From positions 1-45,728 of the forward strand of contig NZ_JADGIA010000015.1 of assembly GCF_019683635.1 (NCBI RefSeq): DNA of 45,728 nucleotides, given 5' to 3'. The translations under genes and the position numbers were made by a program. This document shows positions 25,129 through 34,050 of the stretch, in pieces. The notes under the pieces were generated by a model. It saw only the letters and a list, made by a program, of their open reading frames with translations. It did no database searches and was not told the DNA's origin. Within the stretch, counting starts at the first letter, position 1; every line of letters starts with the position of its first letter. This stretch comes from Thermogemmatispora sp. Lineage in GTDB: Bacteria > Chloroflexota > Ktedonobacteria > Ktedonobacterales > Ktedonobacteraceae.

Positions 25129-25510
25129 CCTTCGCACTCGCTTCCTGTGACTCCTTTCCCCTGCTCGTTGTTCCTCAAGTGAGGAGGGCTTGCGCTCCTC
25201 TCGCAATACCCGCAGAGGATGGTTCTTTGACCTGAAGGAGACGCCTGCGTGTGCTGTTCTGTTCACGGTGATCGTTGTGGCGAGCCTGGCCTCACGGTGC
25301 GCGTGATCTATAGACCTGACGGTGGCGGCAGCTCCTTGCTAGCAGAGGCAGGGGGAAGGTTTCAAGCACAGGGTCTGGCTCTGGATGGGGAGTCATTGAG
25401 GCAATCTTCCGTTCCCCAGATAGGGGGAAGGATACCAGTCACTCTCTTGGTGGCCTGCCCCCTGCAAGGGCTTCACTCAAGGCATACCGCAGCCGTGGAG
25501 AAGAAACAAG

Positions 25511-25562
25511 AGACCTCACCCGAATTGTCCTGGCATTGTGGAGGAGCAATCGGCTGAGGTCT
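25511..25562. other. Strong hairpin in a gene-free region
   Basis: AGACCTCA (25511-25518) and TGAGGTCT (25555-25562) are perfect inverted 8-mers; inside, CCGAATTG pairs with CAATCGG. On the minus strand a CT/T-rich run (CTCTTGTTTCTTC) follows the stem, so it may end the minus-strand transcript from the 25716-26210 gene. The wider gap 25046-25715 shows no supported gene; small open frames there look like noise. Confidence 0.4.
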
Positions 25563-25715
25563 TTAGCTGATAGGCGCTGTCTTGCTGTAGTGCTAAAAGA
25601 GCGCCAGGCGGTCCTGGCTCTGACGTAGAGTAGACCGGCCAGCGACACCTGACCACTCATCACTCACTCAGGCCAGGCGCTCAAACGGATGAGGCGTGTC
25701 AGGTGGTCCAGGCGA

Positions 25716-26210
25716 TTACTCTGGTTTGCTCTCTTGGCTTTCCGACTCCCCTTCTGCTTCCAGGCTACCTGTCTCCTCTACCTCTTCCTCGCTGTCCACA
25801 GAGTAAAGGGGTACCTCCAGATCCTCTGGCTCGAACTCCTCATCCACCTCCTCGCTCTCCTCAGCGCTGACCACACGCCCCCAGTCGCTGTAGCGCGCCG
25901 GTCGGGACTCCTTCCAGACACGGATGGTGGGCCGCATCGTAGGGAAGGCGCGTAGTCCTTCTGGCGCAGCCGGACCTTCGAGCTGCGGCTCGTAAGCTGG
26001 CGCGCTCTCGCGCACAAGTACTTCCTCTCCCCAGGCCGTGGCTTCAAAGCCCAGGCGACGCAGGTCCATAACCATGCCGGGCCAGGTATCCTCTGGGGCA
26101 ATGGCCCACCATTCGCGTCCCCACAGACGCACCGGGCGAACGCGTAGAGGCCGATTCAGATCCCCCAGAGTGGCTAGTAACGGCGAGCGCTTGCGTTCCG
26201 CTTTTTTCAT
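25716..26210 (-). CDS. Hypothetical protein with acidic C-terminal tail
   Basis: 164 residues. An N-terminal basic helix (MKKAERKRSPLLA) leads into a small folded part (about 15-100: VRPVRLWGREWWAIAPEDTW). The last 50 residues are mostly Glu and Ser with few hydrophobics (from about residue 115, SAEESEEVDEEFEPEDLEVP). The tail is probably disordered and may bind basic partners. No family recognised. It is a single gene between the integrase-like and ABM-like genes. Confidence 0.6.
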   Translation of the reverse strand: MKKAERKRSPLLATLGDLNRPLRVRPVRLWGREWWAIAPEDTWPGMVMDLRRLGFEATAWGEEVLVRESAPAYEPQLEGPAAPEGLRAFPTMRPTIRVWKESRPARYSDWGRVVSAEESEEVDEEFEPEDLEVPLYSVDSEEEVEETGSLEAEGESESQESKPE

Positions 26211-26535
26211 AGCTTGTCAACCGTCCTTCCCAGGACTGAGACCACCTGCTCTGGCCTCTTCTCCTGGTACTGCGTTGCGATGGAGCAGCGTCGTGCCTCA
26301 ATGCTGCTGCTAGGCAAGACCAGGAGAGTCGGATTCTGTATCCTTCCGCTATTTACGATACCACATAAGCCGGGCTATTGCCAGTAGGGCGATGCCTGCC
26401 GCCCTCGCTGTCACTCCGTGCTGCGCGCAAGAGAAAGCGGTTGACATCGCCCTTGTGTTATCAAAGCTCAGACTAACAGGACCGCTTGTCTGGCCCTGAA
26501 AGCCAGGTCAGATGGAGCTAGGTCGCCTGCTCTGG
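26211..26535. other. Gap without gene
   Basis: About 325 bp. One TTGACA-like box near 26440 has no -10 at proper distance. I see no gene and no repeat. Confidence 0.4.
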
Positions 26536-26844
26536 CTACCTGCTTTGTACTGGCAGCCCCAGATAGGCCACTATCTCGCCGTCATGCCACTCCGGTGGTC
26601 CCTCTAGCCAGCGTAGCATCTGCCGATAACGCTGATCCTGCTCCTCGCTGCGAGCGTTGGCCAGGTAGGCTTCTTTGTCGCTGAACGCTACTGCAATATA
26701 GCACTCGCGGCCATCGGCATCCATGCGGTAGACAAGCGTTGCAACGGTTCCAGGCACATGCGCCTGCTCAAACTCGCGTAGCTCTGCCAGGAGCTGTGCC
26801 TCTGCTCCGGGCTTGATCCGACAGTGGGCGATTGTTCCGTACAT
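26536..26844 (-). CDS. ABM-type (antibiotic biosynthesis monooxygenase-like) dimeric alpha/beta-barrel protein
   Basis: 102 residues. Strands and helices follow the ferredoxin-like pattern of ABM proteins: MYGTIAHCRIKPGAEAQLLA, then V-A-T-L-V-Y-R-M-D-A-D-G, and Y-I-A-V-A-F-S-D-K-E-A-Y. A W-L-E-G-P-P-E-W-H-D end is seen in many such proteins. These dimers act as heme-degrading or quinone-related enzymes, or as stress proteins; no active-site residue points to one reaction. I chose the ATG at 26844 (GAAAGGA ten nt upstream); the open frame runs on to 26943. Confidence 0.75.
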   Translation of the reverse strand: MYGTIAHCRIKPGAEAQLLAELREFEQAHVPGTVATLVYRMDADGRECYIAVAFSDKEAYLANARSEEQDQRYRQMLRWLEGPPEWHDGEIVAYLGLPVQSR

Positions 26845-26973
26845 GGAATATTTTCCTTTCAGTCTGACTGCAATCAAGGACATTGCCGCATCGGATACCG
26901 GGCCGATGCTGTTGTTGTACCCCGTAACCCAGGCCTGTGGCAAGCACAGCTATGGGCACTATGACGCGACCAG

Positions 26974-27028
26974 AAAAGCGAGACGCCGCCAGCCAGCTTT
27001 CGCTCAAGCCAGCTTGGCGGCGCGTCTC
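26974..27028 (-). terminator. Terminator of the kinase operon
   Basis: On the minus strand GAGACGCGCCGCCA (27015-27028) pairs with TGGCGGCGTCTC (26980-26991) with a 2-nt bulge, followed by CTTTTC (to 26974). It lies about 120 bp past the kinase stop codon. Confidence 0.7.
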
Positions 27029-27150
27029 TATCCTGGCCAGGTAGCTTCCTGGCTGGCTGCCGTTGGCCTGGCTCGTCCCGCCAGAAAAAAGGTCGAGAGG
27101 CATAGCACCGGCAGGCGGCGCTGTCCTAGACGGCAGTGGCTGCTGATGGC

Positions 27151-29151
27151 TCAGCTTAGCGCGTAGATAGCCAGGTTGCTATAGACCACGTTGGCATCGT
27201 TCTCGCCCGCTGTGCCAAGAAAACCGATATTGCCTTCTGTATAGCTGTTATCGCTAACTGTGGTCAAATAAACGTTGTTGGCATAGAAGGAGAGGCTACT
27301 CCCGTTGGCGATGATCTGCAGCGTATTTGCTACACCAGTTCCAGACTGCAGGGCTGGGGAGGTGGTCCAGTCAGCGAAAGGTTGTTCGAGGCCCCCGTCG
27401 AATCTGGCGATCCGATAACGGCCCTGGCTGTCAACCTCGAAGAGATAACCTGAGGAGAGGCTGAAGAGGTTAGGGTGGAGGCGAATGAAAACGCCCCCCG
27501 AGGCGCCGCTGAGGATCTTCATCTGCACGCTGAGGGCGATATTCCCGTAACTATAGTTCGCTTCATGGCAAATACGCTGCGTTGTTGTCAGGCTAACAGC
27601 CTGAACAACGTGGTAGCCATCGCCTCCAAAGAGACAATGGCTGCTGCGGTCCCAGTTAGCTTGCCTGGTCGCCGGATTATCGGCGTTGGTCAGCGCATCG
27701 CTATAGACCAACCTGCCGGCGGTGGCGGTCTGCCAGACCGCCGCGGTCGCGGTAGCCTGGGCCTGGGCGGTGGCCGTAGCCCCGGCCATCGCTGTACGCG
27801 TGGCTTGCACCTGAGCCTCGACGGTCGCAGTAGCCTGAGCCTGTGCGGTAGCGGTCAGGTTAGGCGTGGCTGTGGGTGTCTGCTGCTGTCCGCTGGACTG
27901 GCCGCTGGAGGCCGTGGGACTTCCGTTCGTTCCCTGATGTGGCGAGGAGAAGAAGGCCAGTGCTAAGGGAATGGAGATGGCAAGGAGCAGGACGAGGGCC
28001 AGGCTGGCAATGAGCAGGCCCCGGCGCGAGGAGGCCGTGCCTGCCTGTGACCGATATTGCTCATATTGTCTATAATACTGCTGCTGTCCATAGTCAGGAT
28101 AGCCTGCACCCAATGGAGGCGGCACGGTTGCTGCAGCGTTGGTTGACCCAGGAAGAGGGTAAGAGGTTGGTTGAGGCGGAGCAGGTGTACCAACGCTACC
28201 CATGCTGCGCAGCACCAGTGGCTGTGGCGCCCCTGCCCCTGGGGGGCCTGCGCTATGGGTGCTGGCCTGGGCCCAATCCTGGTACTGCTGGGCTGTGGCT
28301 CCTCTGGCCAAAGCCCGGCTGCTGCTGGCTACGGCCTGACAGAATGCCTCAGCCAGCTCGCTGGCGCTGCTATAACGTAGCTCGGGCCGCTTCTCCAATC
28401 CTTTGAGAATCACTTGCTCGACTGCGGGACTGATCTGGGAGGCATAGAGGTGCGGCGGCGGAGGTGGCTTGCTGATGTGCATCGTGACGACCGCGATGGG
28501 ATTCTCTGCGGTGAATGGCAGGCGCCCGGTGACCATCTCGAAGAGCAGGACCCCAAGCGAGTAAAGGTCACTACGTACGTTGGCCCGGTTGTCCCCCTCG
28601 AACAACTCCGGCGCAACGTATTCGACGGTTCCAAGCACGTTACCGGTGCTGGTGAGCTGCGTGGCGTCGCTGGTAGTGCGCGCGATGCCAAAATCGGAGA
28701 GGTAGCAGTGCCCGTCGGCGTCGAGCAGCACGTTAGAGGACTTGATATCACGATGGATGATTCCCTGACGATGGATGTAGTCGAGGGCCGCGGCAATCTC
28801 GCGCAGACTGCGGCAGGCTTCGCTCAGCGGAAGCGGCCCCTGCCGGATGCGGGCCCGTAGCGTTCCTCCTTCCATGAAAGGCATCACAATGTAGTACCAG
28901 GTCAGGCCATCAATCTCGCCCGAGCCGGTGTCATAAATCGGCACCAGATGCTCGTGCTTGAGCGAGGCCATCAGGCGCGCCTCGCGGATAAAGCGTCGCA
29001 GCAGCTCCTCGTCTTCTCGCTTGAATACCTTGATCGCCACGGTGCGCTCAACCGCCAGGTCGTAGCCCTCATAGACATCGGCCATGCCTCCTTTGCCAAT
29101 GAGCCGACGTAATTCATAGCGTTCGAGGGTCTTTCCCTCCAGACCTGCCAT
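27151..29151 (-). CDS. Membrane Ser/Thr protein kinase with LamG-like ectodomain
   Basis: 666 residues. The PknB-type kinase domain (about 11-270) has the glycine loop G19-K-G-G, Lys41 (VAIKVF), the HRD Asp135 (HRDIKSSN), DFG at 153-155 and the GTVEYVAPE motif, so it should be active. A Pro/Gln linker (280-370), a membrane helix (378-401) and Ala-Thr-Gln repeats (about 430-495) lead to a beta-sandwich ectodomain (about 495-666) with LamG/concanavalin-like strands (SGGVFIRLHPN, then Y-L-F-E-V-D-S-Q-G-R-Y). GGGAG lies 7 nt before the ATG at 29151; the frame opens to 29358. It is the last gene of the four-gene operon. Confidence 0.9.
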   Translation of the reverse strand: MAGLEGKTLERYELRRLIGKGGMADVYEGYDLAVERTVAIKVFKREDEELLRRFIREARLMASLKHEHLVPIYDTGSGEIDGLTWYYIVMPFMEGGTLRARIRQGPLPLSEACRSLREIAAALDYIHRQGIIHRDIKSSNVLLDADGHCYLSDFGIARTTSDATQLTSTGNVLGTVEYVAPELFEGDNRANVRSDLYSLGVLLFEMVTGRLPFTAENPIAVVTMHISKPPPPPHLYASQISPAVEQVILKGLEKRPELRYSSASELAEAFCQAVASSSRALARGATAQQYQDWAQASTHSAGPPGAGAPQPLVLRSMGSVGTPAPPQPTSYPLPGSTNAAATVPPPLGAGYPDYGQQQYYRQYEQYRSQAGTASSRRGLLIASLALVLLLAISIPLALAFFSSPHQGTNGSPTASSGQSSGQQQTPTATPNLTATAQAQATATVEAQVQATRTAMAGATATAQAQATATAAVWQTATAGRLVYSDALTNADNPATRQANWDRSSHCLFGGDGYHVVQAVSLTTTQRICHEANYSYGNIALSVQMKILSGASGGVFIRLHPNLFSLSSGYLFEVDSQGRYRIARFDGGLEQPFADWTTSPALQSGTGVANTLQIIANGSSLSFYANNVYLTTVSDNSYTEGNIGFLGTAGENDANVVYSNLAIYALS

Positions 29152-29252
29152 GCATCTTCTCCCGATTGAAGTCTCACGGTCTTGGAGAATGCTATCTTGC
29201 CCGCCGCTAGGGGGCATCTCCCTATAGATACAACGGTTGACCCTCCCTTTCG

Positions 29253-30269
29253 TTACTTGATCCAACCGCGCTTGATAAGAAAGAGCAAGAGCGGTGGCAT
29301 GACGGCACGGTAGATCATGAATAATCCGAAGGGAGCGATAATCAACAAACCGAGGCAAATCAGGACAATAGCTATACTTAATAACTGAGGATTTCCCTTT
29401 GTAAAAGCGATGTCTGAGATATTTTTGATTAAGAAGAGGATTAATCTCCCTATGACGAGGATGAAGAGTGCCGCCCCACAGCCGAAACCCCTTCTGAGGG
29501 AGGGTGACAGGCGCTGAAGAACAGTGCGATAGCTGAGAATAGGCTGGTAGAGTGGGTGGGCCGCCCGGATAGCCTGTAGCAGGCGCTGCTGCGTCGTTTT
29601 CTCTTCAGGGTCCAGGCGGACTGCCTCCTTGAGAAGGTGCAGGGCCTGCTGAGGCCGGGCCTGGTAGTTGAGCAGGAAATCGCCGTAGTCACTGAGGATC
29701 GCGGCATTCTGTGGGTCGAGTGCCAGAGCGCGAAGGTAGGCTTGCTGTGCCAGGGCCAGATTAGCATCGATGCTGGCCTGGTGTGCGAGCAGGGCCTGCA
29801 GGCGGGCCTCTTCGGGATCGAGCTCCACGGCTTTGTAGACGTAGGGGCGAGCCTTGTCTGCATCGGGCCACGGCTTGAGTGAGAGATAGCTTGCTCCCAG
29901 AAAGTAGTAGGGCCAGGGATTAAGCGGTTGAAGCTCTCTAGCCTTCTCCAGCTCGGTCTGAGCGAGCAGTGGTTGCGATTTCGCCAGCAGGATGATCCCA
30001 TACAGCAGATGGTGCGTGCTGGACTGAGGATCAAGCCGTAGGGCTTCTCGTATGGCGTCCTCAGCCTGGGCGTATTCCTTGTTCCGCATGGCCGCCACTG
30101 CCATCAGGGCCAGGGCATGGGGGTTCTCTGGCTGAGCGTGCAGAACCTTGCTCATCAGCTCCAGCGCCAGCTGTGGCCGCTTGAGGTTCAAAGCGACAAT
30201 GGCTTTCCTATAGTTCTCTCTGATCGCCACGTCGTCCTGGGTCGTCTTCGTCTCTTCGCTCATGGTCAT
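29253..30269 (-). CDS. TPR-repeat membrane protein
   Basis: 338 residues. At least five TPR-like repeats occupy about 10-240 (PQLALELMSKVLHAQPENP, AQAEDAIREALRLDPQSS). Two C-terminal helices (about 262-285 and 295-325) put the protein in the membrane, with the TPR part probably in the cytosol. The start codon lies directly after the stop of the upstream AAA+ gene (TAA-ATG), so translation is coupled. A TPR partner between an ATPase and a kinase suggests scaffold duty. The 3' end lies 101 bp from the kinase start. Confidence 0.85.
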   Translation of the reverse strand: MTMSEETKTTQDDVAIRENYRKAIVALNLKRPQLALELMSKVLHAQPENPHALALMAVAAMRNKEYAQAEDAIREALRLDPQSSTHHLLYGIILLAKSQPLLAQTELEKARELQPLNPWPYYFLGASYLSLKPWPDADKARPYVYKAVELDPEEARLQALLAHQASIDANLALAQQAYLRALALDPQNAAILSDYGDFLLNYQARPQQALHLLKEAVRLDPEEKTTQQRLLQAIRAAHPLYQPILSYRTVLQRLSPSLRRGFGCGAALFILVIGRLILFLIKNISDIAFTKGNPQLLSIAIVLICLGLLIIAPFGLFMIYRAVMPPLLLFLIKRGWIK

Positions 30270-31619
30270 TTACCACTTGGCCTTTTGCATGAAGCGGAGC
30301 ACGTCGTCGTAGAGACCGCCCTCGTTGCTGTAGGTGGCGTAATTTTTGGCGGTGGCAAACCATTCAAGCGTCGAGGGACGAACCTGTTTGAGAGCTGCTA
30401 GCAGATCGCTGGTGCGCAGGGGGCGTGGCTGGCCCGTTTTGAGCGCTTCGCTCAGCACGGCATCTGTGGCCCGCTCACAGACAGCGCGAATATCGGCGCC
30501 GGAGAATTTCTCCATCTGCCTGGCGAGCTGGGGGTAATCGAGGCCCTCGGTAGGCTTCTCCTCCAGGAGGAGGCGCAGAATCGCGCAGCGCGCTTCCAGG
30601 TCCGGGGGCGGTACAAAGAGGATGCGGTCAAAGCGCCCAGGCCGGCGCAAGGAACTGTCGACAAACCAGGGGCTATTCGTCGCTCCTAGCACGAGGATCT
30701 CACTGTTATTCGTGGAGATGCTGTCTAGCTCTAGCAGCAGCTGATTGGTGAGGATGCGGAGACCGTGGAAGCGCATTTGTTGCCGGCTCCCTCCGAGGGC
30801 ATCCAGCTCGTCAATGAAGACAATCGCCGGGCGATTGCGCCGTGCCAGCTCGAAGATTCCGTGGAGGTTCTTCTCGCTGTTCCCGATGTACATATCTAGA
30901 ATATCGTGTATGGCAATGTTAATGAAGCTACACTGGCTCTCTCCCGCTGTGGCTCTCGCAAGAAAGGTTTTTCCACATCCAGGAGGCCCGTAGAGCAAGA
31001 TGCCGCCGCCAATGCGCCTCCCAAAGCGTTGGAAGAGATCGGGTTGCTGGAGCGGATAGAGAATCTGCATACGAATCTGCTCTTTGATGTCCTCCAGGCC
31101 GCCGACGTCCTTGAAGCTTATGGTGGGCCTCTCAACGACCTCCTGGTCGGCCTCCACTTCCTCTTGTACTGCTGCAAAGCGCAGCAGGCGCAGCTTGCCT
31201 CTGATCACTATGCCTTGTCGGGCCAGCTCCTCTTCGTAGCTGCTCTCGCGCAGGCTCTCGTCCGCCTTCAGGGCCTGGTCGTAGTAATGGCCTGCACGTC
31301 CGTACTCCTGGCGCGCGAAGGCATTTTTGGAAAGGAGCAGGTAAAGCTCGGGAGTGGCCTGTTGCTCTAGAGCGGTCTGTAAAAGCTGCTCCGCGCGCTC
31401 GAAGTCGCCGCGCTGATAGTAGGCACGCCCGAGATTAACGCGGCTCGCGTGATCGTTACTGCGCTCCAGTACGGCCTGGAACTGCTCAATCGCTTCCTCG
31501 ATCCGGCCCAGTCGCAGCTGTAGCTCGGCCAGATGTCTTCGTAGCGGAACGTTCTCAGGGCTGACTGCCAGCGCTTCTTTGAGAATCTCAATAGTCTGTT
31601 CGTCTTCCTGGTTGCTCAT
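30270..31619 (-). CDS. TPR-AAA+ ATPase (CDC48/FtsH-like module)
   Basis: 449 residues. Residues about 5-130 hold TPR repeats (VNLGRAYYQRGDFERAEQLL). The AAA module starts at about 168 (FKDVGGLEDIKEQI), with Walker A G211-PPGCGKT218, Walker B IVFIDELD (267-274), sensor-1 GATNS (312-316) and an arginine-finger region RRPGRFDR (325-332), followed by the lid. Such ATPases pull apart or remodel proteins; the TPR part may pick the substrate. It is the second gene of the operon. The ATG at 31619 is used because it begins the compact TPR block. Confidence 0.85.
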   Translation of the reverse strand: MSNQEDEQTIEILKEALAVSPENVPLRRHLAELQLRLGRIEEAIEQFQAVLERSNDHASRVNLGRAYYQRGDFERAEQLLQTALEQQATPELYLLLSKNAFARQEYGRAGHYYDQALKADESLRESSYEEELARQGIVIRGKLRLLRFAAVQEEVEADQEVVERPTISFKDVGGLEDIKEQIRMQILYPLQQPDLFQRFGRRIGGGILLYGPPGCGKTFLARATAGESQCSFINIAIHDILDMYIGNSEKNLHGIFELARRNRPAIVFIDELDALGGSRQQMRFHGLRILTNQLLLELDSISTNNSEILVLGATNSPWFVDSSLRRPGRFDRILFVPPPDLEARCAILRLLLEEKPTEGLDYPQLARQMEKFSGADIRAVCERATDAVLSEALKTGQPRPLRTSDLLAALKQVRPSTLEWFATAKNYATYSNEGGLYDDVLRFMQKAKW

Positions 31620-31699
31620 CGCTTTGCTCTGCCTCACTGAGACCCTGGCTTGAGAAGGATCAAGCAAGAAAGAGGGGTGTAGGCTGTCTGGCAGACAGC

Positions 31700-32719
31700 C
31701 TACACCCGTACGTAGATCTGCTGCTGCTCATCGTAGCGATAGACTTCGTTCCCCTTGTGGAAGGTCAGATTGCCATGCGCGTCCAGGCTGAGCCAGAGAA
31801 GGACGCGGGTCCCCTGGGGGAGATGCAGAGGAAGCTTCCAATGATCGAGGCTGCTTGGCCCGACAACGCCGAGCAACCAGGCTCCTCCATCGTCATCGAT
31901 GGTATTCGGCTGAAATTCGTCGCAGGAGGACGAATGGTCATCGTAGGTGTCGTTGATCTGAATTTGACAGGCGTGCAGAGTAGCGCCGTTGAGCGAAGTC
32001 TGAGGGTTGGCATAGGGGTAGTTGCTCATCCCGGTAACATGTGCCAGCGGATAGGTAGCGAAGGCCCAGATCCAGGAACCGTTCTGCACAGGCACGCTGG
32101 TCGTAGCATCGACATTGACCACGACGCCCGGAGCGATACGCACCTGCATAGTGCAGCCCTGTGAGCAGTCGATCCCCTGGTCTGGTGGAGTCGGCACGGG
32201 AATGAGCGGCGTCGGCAGAACCTGGGGTGGTGTGGCGGGCCGCACCTTGAGGATGATTCCGCCGAGAGCCATCAAAGGATACTGCGGCGAGAGCCGGACG
32301 ACCATCCCTGGCTGGAGCTTGTGGCAATCTTTGCCGATGGCTGAACTCAAAGCCCTCACGGTCTCCGGTTTGGCATCACTGAAGATCTGACTGGCGTCCA
32401 TCATGTGCATTTGAACGGTCAGGATCTCGTCGCAGTTGTCCCCTTCCTGTACAGTGTAGAGCACAGAGCCTGGCTGTGGCAAGGCCTGGGCAAAGGCCGG
32501 ATAGGGTGTCGGCACCGGCGTCGTTGGTACCCCAAGCGCGTAAAAAAAACCGCTGATAGCCGGCATGATGCGATCCCCCAAGTGGAGGCTATAGCTGAAA
32601 ACGGGGGTGACAATCGCCCCAAACAGGATCAAGAGGAGCAGCAGCTTCCAGGGTATAAGACGCAACAGCGAGCGAAGTGTGTCGCTTGCTCGCAGGCGTG
32701 AAGGCATGCGACTGGCCAT
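31700..32719 (-). CDS. LysM-like, membrane-anchored surface protein
   Basis: 339 residues. One N-terminal helix (about 23-42, IPWKLLLLLILFGAIVTPVF) anchors it. A LysM-like module (about 85-146, SVLYTVQEGDNCDEILTV, ending L-Q-P-G-M-V-V-R-L-S-P) carries a Cys pair, a feature that can lock such folds. A Pro linker (about 160-178) leads to a C-terminal beta domain (about 180-339) with more Cys. The module binds glycans such as peptidoglycan in known proteins. It is the first gene in the operon with the AAA+, TPR and kinase genes. Confidence 0.8.
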   Translation of the reverse strand: MASRMPSRLRASDTLRSLLRLIPWKLLLLLILFGAIVTPVFSYSLHLGDRIMPAISGFFYALGVPTTPVPTPYPAFAQALPQPGSVLYTVQEGDNCDEILTVQMHMMDASQIFSDAKPETVRALSSAIGKDCHKLQPGMVVRLSPQYPLMALGGIILKVRPATPPQVLPTPLIPVPTPPDQGIDCSQGCTMQVRIAPGVVVNVDATTSVPVQNGSWIWAFATYPLAHVTGMSNYPYANPQTSLNGATLHACQIQINDTYDDHSSSCDEFQPNTIDDDGGAWLLGVVGPSSLDHWKLPLHLPQGTRVLLWLSLDAHGNLTFHKGNEVYRYDEQQQIYVRV

Positions 32720-32740
32720 AAGGTGCTCTTCCCCTCACTT

Positions 32741-32775
32741 CATGCCATCTCTTGGCATGGTGCTATTATAGCAGG
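32741..32775 (-). promoter_or_regulatory. Extended -10 promoter and operator-like repeat of the LysM-kinase operon
   Basis: Minus-strand TATAAT (32765-32770) has TGC in front and no convincing -35. CATGCCA (32741-32747) and TGGCATG (32753-32759) form a perfect 7-bp inverted repeat at the expected start point, suggesting a repressor site or a 5' hairpin. Confidence 0.55.
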
Positions 32776-32826
32776 ACTGCTCTTTGCTGGCTATCAAGGG
32801 GGACTGGCAGGCTCCTCTTGCTGCGA

Positions 32827-32849
32827 AGAATAACCCCTATTGTTATTCT
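32827..32849. repeat. 8-bp inverted repeat in gap 32780-33022
   Basis: AGAATAAC (32827-32834) and GTTATTCT (32842-32849) are perfect inverse copies. It lies upstream of the LysM operon promoter and may be a regulator site. No gene is seen in the gap. Confidence 0.4.
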
Positions 32850-33022
32850 ACACTGGCGGCTATGCTTGCTTCTACCAGGCGGTTAGGCCAGGAGCTTGCT
32901 GGACCAGGCCAACACAGACCGGCTGATCGGAGGCTGGGCAGGAAGCCAGCTCTGCTGGGCAGCATCTAGCTCTCTGCCCCGGTTTCTGATCAAGCGGGCG
33001 GAGCGGCCCCCGGCGACCGCTC

Positions 33023-33052
33023 CAGAGAGGATAACTCTAGTTATCCTGCTCT
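33023..33052 (-). terminator. Hairpin at the end of the purine cluster
   Basis: AGGATAAC (33028-33035) and GTTATCCT (33040-33047) form a perfect 8-bp stem with a 4-nt loop, extended by AGAGAG/CTCTCT arms on both sides. It lies just past the end of the carbamate-kinase-like gene (33059). No T run is seen. Confidence 0.5.
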
Positions 33053-33058
33053 CTCTGC

Positions 33059-33988
33059 CTAGGGCAGCACCCAGGTTCCAGTGCGCCCGGCCAAAGCGCG
33101 CCCGATAGCCTGGGGACAGGTCAGCAAAGCTGCGCCGCCACCGCGCTCCAGGTAGCGGATGACGGCGCGAATCTGCGCTTGCTGGCGCTTGTTGGAGAAA
33201 TGTCCATCGGCCTCATATTGGCGCAGCTCGGCCAGGGTGAGCATATCCAAAGGATATGCTTCTCCCGTCTGCTGGGGAAAGAGGACCACCCTCTCGGCTG
33301 TCGTGGTGATCAGGAAAAGGTCGGCGTTCAGCTGCGTGGCCAGGAAGCTAGCAGCTAGATCGCTATGGAGTCTGGCCTTCACCGGGCGGAGGCCTCCCTC
33401 TCCATCGCGTACCAGCGGGATGCTGCCGCCAGCGGCGGCAATCACAATGAAGCCGGCCTGGAGCAAGGTTTTGATGGCCTCCTGTTCAACCAGCTCCCGT
33501 GGCTCCTGCCTGGTCCTGATCTCTATCTTGTTGCTTGCTGAGCCGGTCGTACATGCCTCTGTCTCCTCCGTTGTCTGGGCCTCGGCTGGAGGCCATCTGA
33601 CAGGCTGGGCGAGCGTTGTCTCATCGTCGCCTGGGCTGACGATGAGCCGCGTGAGCAGACAGGCACTGCGGCGATTCAATCCCCGGTGTTGCAGCTCATT
33701 ATCCAGGGCCTGCTGAATCAGATAGCCCAGTCTTCCCTGAAGTTCTGCCAGGAAGCTCGCAGGGAACCACTGGGAAGAGAGCGGGGACCCGTAAGGAAGA
33801 GGCTCGCCTGGCCGATCAAGCAGGGGGCTGTTGTCGTGGGCAATGACCACGTTCCAACCGTTGACGACCAGGTCGACAACATACTTCGCTGAGGCACATA
33901 TGGCCTCGATCTGCCCAGGTCCGTCCCTGTCTCCCTCGTCTTCGATGAGTGAGTTACCGCCTATGGCAACGACAGCCAGCTTGCTCAT
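33059..33988 (-). CDS. Carbamate-kinase-family protein lacking catalytic lysines
   Basis: 309 residues. The amino-acid-kinase fold is clear: VVAIGGNSLIED at the start, PRELVEQEAIKTLLQAGF, IVIAAAGGSIPLV and the end GTWVLP. Key points differ from true carbamate kinases: the H-G-N-G-P loop reads H51-D-N-S-P, the D-K-D turn reads H208-S209-D210 (Lys lost), and G-S-M-G-P-K reads K-R-Q-Q-A-Q272. The PIGPFY segment is also replaced. I infer loss or change of the ATP-from-carbamoyl-phosphate step. AGGAGG lies about 12 nt before the ATG at 33988. It is the last gene of the purine cluster, 62 bp from the threonine-synthase-like gene. Confidence 0.85.
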   Translation of the reverse strand: MSKLAVVAIGGNSLIEDEGDRDGPGQIEAICASAKYVVDLVVNGWNVVIAHDNSPLLDRPGEPLPYGSPLSSQWFPASFLAELQGRLGYLIQQALDNELQHRGLNRRSACLLTRLIVSPGDDETTLAQPVRWPPAEAQTTEETEACTTGSASNKIEIRTRQEPRELVEQEAIKTLLQAGFIVIAAAGGSIPLVRDGEGGLRPVKARLHSDLAASFLATQLNADLFLITTTAERVVLFPQQTGEAYPLDMLTLAELRQYEADGHFSNKRQQAQIRAVIRYLERGGGAALLTCPQAIGRALAGRTGTWVLP

Positions 33989-34050
33989 TGAACGGGTATC
34001 CTCCTGGGATAGTTCTCTCCACTGGCCAGCGGGCATCTGCCGCTGTGCGC

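Noticed and set aside
25249..25557. Small plus-strand frame in the 25046-25715 gap
   Set aside because: No ribosome site, amino-acid make-up unlike neighbours, and a strong hairpin lies inside it.
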